Shown: in pieces, positions 60,425-64,000 of the stretch
Layout: each line of letters starts with the position of its first letter
How positions within the stretch are numbered: position 1 is the first letter of the stretch
Source: an uncultured Lachnospiraceae bacterium
GTDB taxonomy: Bacteria > Bacillota > Clostridia > Lachnospirales > Lachnospiraceae
NCBI GenBank assembly: GCA_947589095.1
Contig: CANQBX010000002.1
Span: 1-64,000 of the forward strand
Reading direction: 5' to 3'
DNA length: 64,000 nucleotides
Notes under the pieces: model-generated
Databases searched by the model: none
Told to the model about the DNA's origin: nothing
Seen by the model: only the letters and a program-made list of their open reading frames with translations
Translations under genes and position numbers: made by a program

Positions 60425-62806
60425 ATGATTCTTATTATTATGTTTTATTTTTTTATCCCGCGCCGTGCTGTTCATATCGAACAGATTCAGGCGGAGGGCA
60501 TTGGTAACGACACAGAAGCTGGACAGGCTCATGGCCGCCGCCCCGAACATGGGATTCAGCTTCAGCCCGAATAAGGGATACCACAGACCGGCCGCCAGCG
60601 GGATCCCGATCACATTGTAAAAGAACGCCCAGAACAGATTCTCATGAATGTTCGTCAGGGTCGCGCGGCTTAGGCGGATGGCCGCCGGCACGTCGCTTAA
60701 GCGGCTCTTCATCAGAACCACGTCCGCCGCGTCGATGGCGATATCCGTGCCCGCGCCGATGGCGATGCCGATATCCGCCCTGGTCAGGGCCGGAGCGTCG
60801 TTGATGCCGTCTCCTACCATGGCCACCTTGCCCTGCTTCTTCAGATCCCGGATCACATTCTCCTTGCCGTCCGGAAGCACGCCGGCAATCACCTGATCCA
60901 CGCCGGCCTGACGGCCGATGGCGCGGGCTGTCCGCTCGTTGTCGCCCGTCAGCATGACCACGCGGATACCCATATTCTGAAGCTGCCGGATCGCTTCGGG
61001 ACTGTCCTCGCGGATCACATCCGCCACGGCGATGATTCCCAGGAACCTGCCGTCGCAGCTGAAATACAGCGGCGTTCTGCCTTCCTCCGCCAGCGCGTCG
61101 GCGCGGGCGCGCAGCGTATCCGAGGCCGCCTTTTCAAGCCGCCCGCTTATAAACGCCAGATTTCCGCCGCAGAGCGACATCCCATGCAGCCTTCCGGTCA
61201 GACCGTTGCCTGGAAGCGCCTCGAAATCCTCCGCTTCCTCCCCGGCGATCCCCAGCTCCTCCGCCCGCTTAAGGACGGCTCTCGCCAGAGGATGCTCGCT
61301 CTTCTTCTCCAGCGCGCAGGCAAGCCGCAGAAGTTCCTCCTCCGTCACGCCTTCCGCCGGGATCACATCCGTGACTTTCGGCTCGCCGCTTGTGATCGTC
61401 CCGGTCTTATCAAGCGCGACGATCTCCATTTTCCCGGCCGCTTCCAGGGACGCGGCCGTCTTAAACATCACGCCGCGGCGCGCGCCCATGCCGTTTCCCA
61501 CCATGATGGCCACCGGCGTCGCAAGACCTAAGGCGCAGGGACAGCTGATGACCAGCACCGAGATGCCCATGGAGAGCGAAAAGCCCAGGCTGTGGCCCGT
61601 CACAAGCCACAGAAACGTCGTGACCGCCGCGATCGTGATCACCGCCGGCACGAAAACGCCGCTGACCTTATCCGCCACCTTGGCGATCGGGGCCTTGGTG
61701 GCCGCCGCGTCGCTGACCATCTGGATGATCTGGGATAAGGTGGTATCCTCGCCGACCCTCGTGGCCCGGCAGCGGATGAAACCGGACTGGTTCACCGTAG
61801 CCGCCGACACCGTATCCCCGGCCGTTTTATCCACCGGGATGCTCTCGCCGGTCAGCGCCGCCTCATTGACCGCGCTTGTACCCTCCAGCACCACGCCGTC
61901 CACCGGGATATTCTCTCCCGGACGCACGACGAAAATGTCGCCTTTCTGCACCTGATCGACGGACACCTCCGTCTCCGCGCCTTCATAGACCACCACCGCC
62001 GTCTTCGGCGCCAGCTTCATCAGGCTCTTAAGCGCGTCCGTGGTCTTGCCCTTGGATCGGGCCTCCAGCATCTTCCCGACCGTGATCAGCGTCAGGATCA
62101 TGGCCGCCGATTCGAAATAGAACTCGTGCATATAGCCCATGACGCCTTCCATGTCCATCCGCATCTGGGCGTCCGTCATCGCGAACAGCGCGTAGGTGCT
62201 GTAGCCGAACGCCGCCGTGGAGCCCAGCGCCACCAGCGTATCCATGTTCGGCGCCCGGTGCCACAGGGACTTGTAGCCGCTGATAAAGAATTTCTGGTTA
62301 ATGACCATGATAACGACCGTCAGAAGCAGCTGCAGAAGCCCCTGGGCCACATGGTTCTCCGCCAGGAACGCCGGAAGCGGCCAGCCCCACATCATATGCC
62401 CCATGGAAATGTACATGAGCGCGGCCAGAAAGCCCAGCGACGTAAACAGCCTCCGCTTCAGAACCGGCGTTTCCCGGTCGCGGAGCATTTCTTCCGCCTC
62501 GGACATGGAACCGCCGCCGGAAACCGCCGCACCGGACACGCCCGCGGATGCGGAACCGCCGCCCGCCCTGCCGCCGGCCGCGGAAGTCCGGCCTGCCGCG
62601 CCGCCTCTCTGCTTCAGCGACGCGCCGTATCCGGCCTCTTCCACCGCCCGGATCACGGCCTCAGGCGAAGCCGTGCCTTCCACGCCCATGGAATTGGTCA
62701 GAAGGCTCACCGAGCAGGACGTGACGCCCTCCACCTTCGATACCGCCTTCTCCACCCGGGAACTGCACGCCGCGCAGCTCATTCCGGTTACAAGATATTG
62801 CTGCAT
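60200..62806 (-). CDS. copA: Copper-exporting P1B ATPase with C-terminal CopZ-like domain
   Basis: An 868-residue Cu(I) ATPase. The N-terminal HMA domain has [10 protein letters not shown]; a Gly/Ala/Ser linker (about 75-105) follows. CPC in [18 protein letters not shown] and GDGINDAP mark the transport and ATPase core, with eight expected membrane helices. Unusually a second HMA domain lies at the C-terminus ([10 protein letters not shown], last 69 residues), after a hydrophilic link [14 protein letters not shown]. It exports copper from the cytoplasm. AAGGAGATGAC precedes ATG 62806. It is the third gene of the csoR operon. Confidence 0.95.
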   Translation of the reverse strand: MQQYLVTGMSCAACSSRVEKAVSKVEGVTSCSVSLLTNSMGVEGTASPEAVIRAVEEAGYGASLKQRGGAAGRTSAAGGRAGGGSASAGVSGAAVSGGGSMSEAEEMLRDRETPVLKRRLFTSLGFLAALMYISMGHMMWGWPLPAFLAENHVAQGLLQLLLTVVIMVINQKFFISGYKSLWHRAPNMDTLVALGSTAAFGYSTYALFAMTDAQMRMDMEGVMGYMHEFYFESAAMILTLITVGKMLEARSKGKTTDALKSLMKLAPKTAVVVYEGAETEVSVDQVQKGDIFVVRPGENIPVDGVVLEGTSAVNEAALTGESIPVDKTAGDTVSAATVNQSGFIRCRATRVGEDTTLSQIIQMVSDAAATKAPIAKVADKVSGVFVPAVITIAAVTTFLWLVTGHSLGFSLSMGISVLVISCPCALGLATPVAIMVGNGMGARRGVMFKTAASLEAAGKMEIVALDKTGTITSGEPKVTDVIPAEGVTEEELLRLACALEKKSEHPLARAVLKRAEELGIAGEEAEDFEALPGNGLTGRLHGMSLCGGNLAFISGRLEKAASDTLRARADALAEEGRTPLYFSCDGRFLGIIAVADVIREDSPEAIRQLQNMGIRVVMLTGDNERTARAIGRQAGVDQVIAGVLPDGKENVIRDLKKQGKVAMVGDGINDAPALTRADIGIAIGAGTDIAIDAADVVLMKSRLSDVPAAIRLSRATLTNIHENLFWAFFYNVIGIPLAAGLWYPLFGLKLNPMFGAAAMSLSSFCVVTNALRLNLFDMNSTARDKKIKHNNKNHKEERTMTKTMKIEGMMCGHCEARVKKALEALEPVSAAEVSHEKGTAVVTLSAPVDDAALKAAVEAQDYTVTAIQ

Positions 62807-62867
62807 TGCCTGTCATCTCCTTATATCGACTCATATCTAAAATTCCACCTGTCGCTAACTGGCCCTG

Positions 62868-62965
62868 CACTGTCTGGGCCTGCCGGATTACCTGATTCCG
62901 TTCGGATCGCCTGCCCGCTTTCATCCGGATTGCCTAATCCCACACGGATTACCCGGAGCATCCTG
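62868..62965. repeat. Degenerate short repeat upstream of copA
   Basis: Four GGYRATCCG motifs (minus strand) recur at spacings of roughly 19, 23 and 19 bases, within loosely similar units. They lie in the 237-bp gap between the HMA gene and copA. I see no gene or clear promoter in this gap, so copA is probably read from the csoR promoter. Confidence 0.5.
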
Positions 62966-63043
62966 AACTCCAGCAGTAGGGAAAATGCGTCCCCGACTCT
63001 CTGTCCTCACGGAAATCCGAACCGTCTGTATCGGCGTCCGCCG

Positions 63044-63397
63044 TCAGGCAGTCTCGATCTTCACCACTTTAAAATCCGCCCGTTCCACCGCACGGATCAG
63101 TTCCTCATCCTCCACCATACGGCTCATGGAGACCCGGGCAATATTTTTCTTCAGATCCACCTTCGCCACGGCACCGTCGATCCGGTTGATCTGTCTCTCC
63201 ACGCTGTTCTTACAGTTCTCGCAGTGCATGCCCTCGATGGTGACGATCTTCTCGCCCACTTTCTCGCCTTCCAGCTCCTTCTGCGGCGCCTCCGGCACGG
63301 AACCGCCGCAGCAGCCGTTCCTGCTGCGCTTCAATGCTTCCCTGACGCCGAAAAACAAACCAACCGCAACGATCAGAACAATAATAATATCTCCCAT
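63044..63397 (-). CDS. Membrane-anchored HMA-domain protein
   Basis: A 117-residue protein. Residues 3-22 are a membrane helix (DIIIVLIVAVGLFFGVREAL), followed by a basic stretch and GCCGGS, resembling FeoB-associated Cys-rich proteins. Residues about 50-117 are an HMA domain with GMHCENCKNSV. It could bind Cu(I) at the membrane and pass it to CopA. ATG 63397 has GGAGAAG upstream; an ATG five codons earlier overlaps that site. It sits 23 bases after csoR. Confidence 0.88.
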   Translation of the reverse strand: MGDIIIVLIVAVGLFFGVREALKRSRNGCCGGSVPEAPQKELEGEKVGEKIVTIEGMHCENCKNSVERQINRIDGAVAKVDLKKNIARVSMSRMVEDEELIRAVERADFKVVKIETA

Positions 63398-63420
63398 GAT
63401 CTTCTTCTCCATTCTGCCTG

Positions 63421-63723
63421 CTATTTCATTAATTTACGCAGCGTCCCCACCAGCTCATCCAGCGTTTCTTCCTTGCCTTCCTTAATATCACGGACCACGC
63501 AGCTCCGGATATGATTCTCCAGAAGCACCTTGTTAAAGCTGTTCAGCGCCGCGTTCACCGCCGCCACCTGCACCAGAATATCCGTGCAGTACGCGTCCTG
63601 CTCCACCATTCCTTTAATCCCCCGCACCTGTCCCTCGATACGGTTTAAGCGGTGGATCAGATCCTTATATTCCTTCTCCGAACGTTCCTTGGTCTTATGA
63701 CAGCCGCATTGATTCTCTTCCAT
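63421..63723 (-). CDS. csoR: Copper-sensing repressor CsoR
   Basis: A 100-residue helical repressor of the CsoR/RcnR family. LIHRLNRIEGQVRGIKGM is the family signature. The Cu(I) ligands appear as Cys in DAYCTDILVQ and His and Cys in LENHIRSCVV. The N-terminus holds CGCH, possibly extra metal ligands. ATG 63723 follows AAAGGAG; the longer open frame runs into the promoter and is rejected. It represses its own operon. Confidence 0.95.
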   Translation of the reverse strand: MEENQCGCHKTKERSEKEYKDLIHRLNRIEGQVRGIKGMVEQDAYCTDILVQVAAVNAALNSFNKVLLENHIRSCVVRDIKEGKEETLDELVGTLRKLMK

Positions 63724-63831
63724 GGGCAATTCTCCTTTCTTCCAGACTCGGCCGCCTCCCCGGCAGCCGATCCGTCCTTCATCCTTATATCCATCTGCCC
63801 CGGCCGAAAAGGTATTCCGGATCCAGCGTTT

Positions 63832-63860
63832 ATTATATACCCCCATGGGGTATATTTCAA
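63832..63860 (-). promoter_or_regulatory. csoR promoter with operator in the spacer
   Basis: TTGAAA (63860-63855), a 17-base spacer and TATAAT (63837-63832). The spacer is the near-palindrome TATACCCCATGGGGGTA, matching the CsoR operator pattern of C-run and G-run arms between TA ends. Repressor bound there would block polymerase directly and copper would release it. The single promoter can drive csoR, the HMA gene and copA. Confidence 0.93.
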
Positions 63861-63921
63861 GCCCCTTTTTTTATTTTTTTGGCAATGCGGCGAATGCATG
63901 GAAAACCGAAACTTCCGCAGA

Positions 63922-64000
63922 TCACTCCGCTTCCCGGTGCCGCGACCTCTCCGTATCGAATCCTTCCGGATACCGTTTCTTAAGCTTCTCGATATTCCGT
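63922..64000 (-). CDS. C-terminus of a MazG-like pyrophosphohydrolase (partial)
   Basis: The frame reads in from the window edge and ends at TGA (63922-63924). The last 25 residues, NIEKLKKRYPEGFDTERS followed by RHREAE, look like the C-terminus of MazG-type NTP pyrophosphohydrolases (pattern N-KL-RYP-GF---RS--R). Only the tail is visible, so the family call is tentative. Confidence 0.55.
   Translation of the reverse strand, partial: RNIEKLKKRYPEGFDTERSRHREAE

Overview
The window looks like a chromosomal segment from a GC-rich member of the Lachnospiraceae (Clostridia, Bacillota). The basis is gene order and content: smc-ftsY with rnc-acpP-plsX, the rpmF-yceD pair, ackA with pduL, an anaerobic class III ribonucleotide reductase, SpoIID-family and AI-2E proteins, ATG/GTG/TTG starts behind strong AGGAGG-type sites, and near-consensus sigma-A promoters. 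No tRNA, rRNA or CRISPR array was recognised.

Region 1 (about 0.1-21.6 kb) is the unusual part. A long minus-strand run (16583 down to 145) encodes an HTH-like protein, a membrane protein, two proteins of unknown family, an Hsp70/actin-fold ATPase with a C-terminal hydrophobic segment, a Ycf46-like AAA+ ATPase, a membrane-anchored HExxH protein, a small unknown, a very small unknown, a BtpA/SgcQ TIM barrel, a VWA protein, a BspA-type leucine-rich-repeat protein, a SAM methyltransferase, an RNA ligase, an HD-phosphohydrolase/polynucleotide-kinase-like fusion and a last unknown. An XRE-like regulator and a transmembrane Ser/Thr kinase with an LRR ectodomain run the other way (16.8-19.4 kb). An SPFH/ribbon-helix-helix/YjbR-EVE operon faces them. 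A 25-bp element, 24/25 identical, precedes both halves of the minus-strand run at the same offset from the -10 region, which suggests common control. My reading is a signal-transduction and chaperone apparatus coupled to RNA repair.

Region 2 (21.7-53.3 kb) is mostly housekeeping on the minus strand: a TrmH-family rRNA methyltransferase, a large SpoIID-domain protein, an AI-2E exporter, a probable 6S RNA, nucleoside salvage (GNAT-deoC-cdd-pdp), threonine ammonia-lyase, ftsY, smc, rnc, acpP, plsX, rpmF, yceD, ackA, pduL, fucI, nrdD (with a C-terminal thioredoxin-like domain and two NrdR boxes), hflX, a TPR lipoprotein, dut and two zinc-ribbon proteins. Three short-period tandem repeats begin inside or at the stop codons of the RNA ligase, ilvA and hflX genes. 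A 203-bp imperfect palindrome lies between hflX and nrdD.

Region 3 (53.36-60.08 kb) is a nested mobile element. A 1.7-kb IS with 18-bp terminal repeats and a 9-bp target duplication (AGTCCCATG) is interrupted by a 5,020-bp AT-rich element with its own terminal repeats and 9-bp duplication. The inner element carries an IS1595-type transposase, an Mrr-like nuclease, an N6-adenine methyltransferase and a lipoprotein. Removing it with one duplication copy restores an unbroken 459-codon transposase frame.

Region 4 (60.1-64 kb) is a copper operon: csoR with its operator in the promoter spacer, a membrane-anchored HMA protein and a CopA ATPase. The C-terminal HMA domain of CopA follows an internal ribosome-binding site and could also be made as free CopZ. 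The window ends inside a gene whose C-terminus resembles MazG-type pyrophosphohydrolases.
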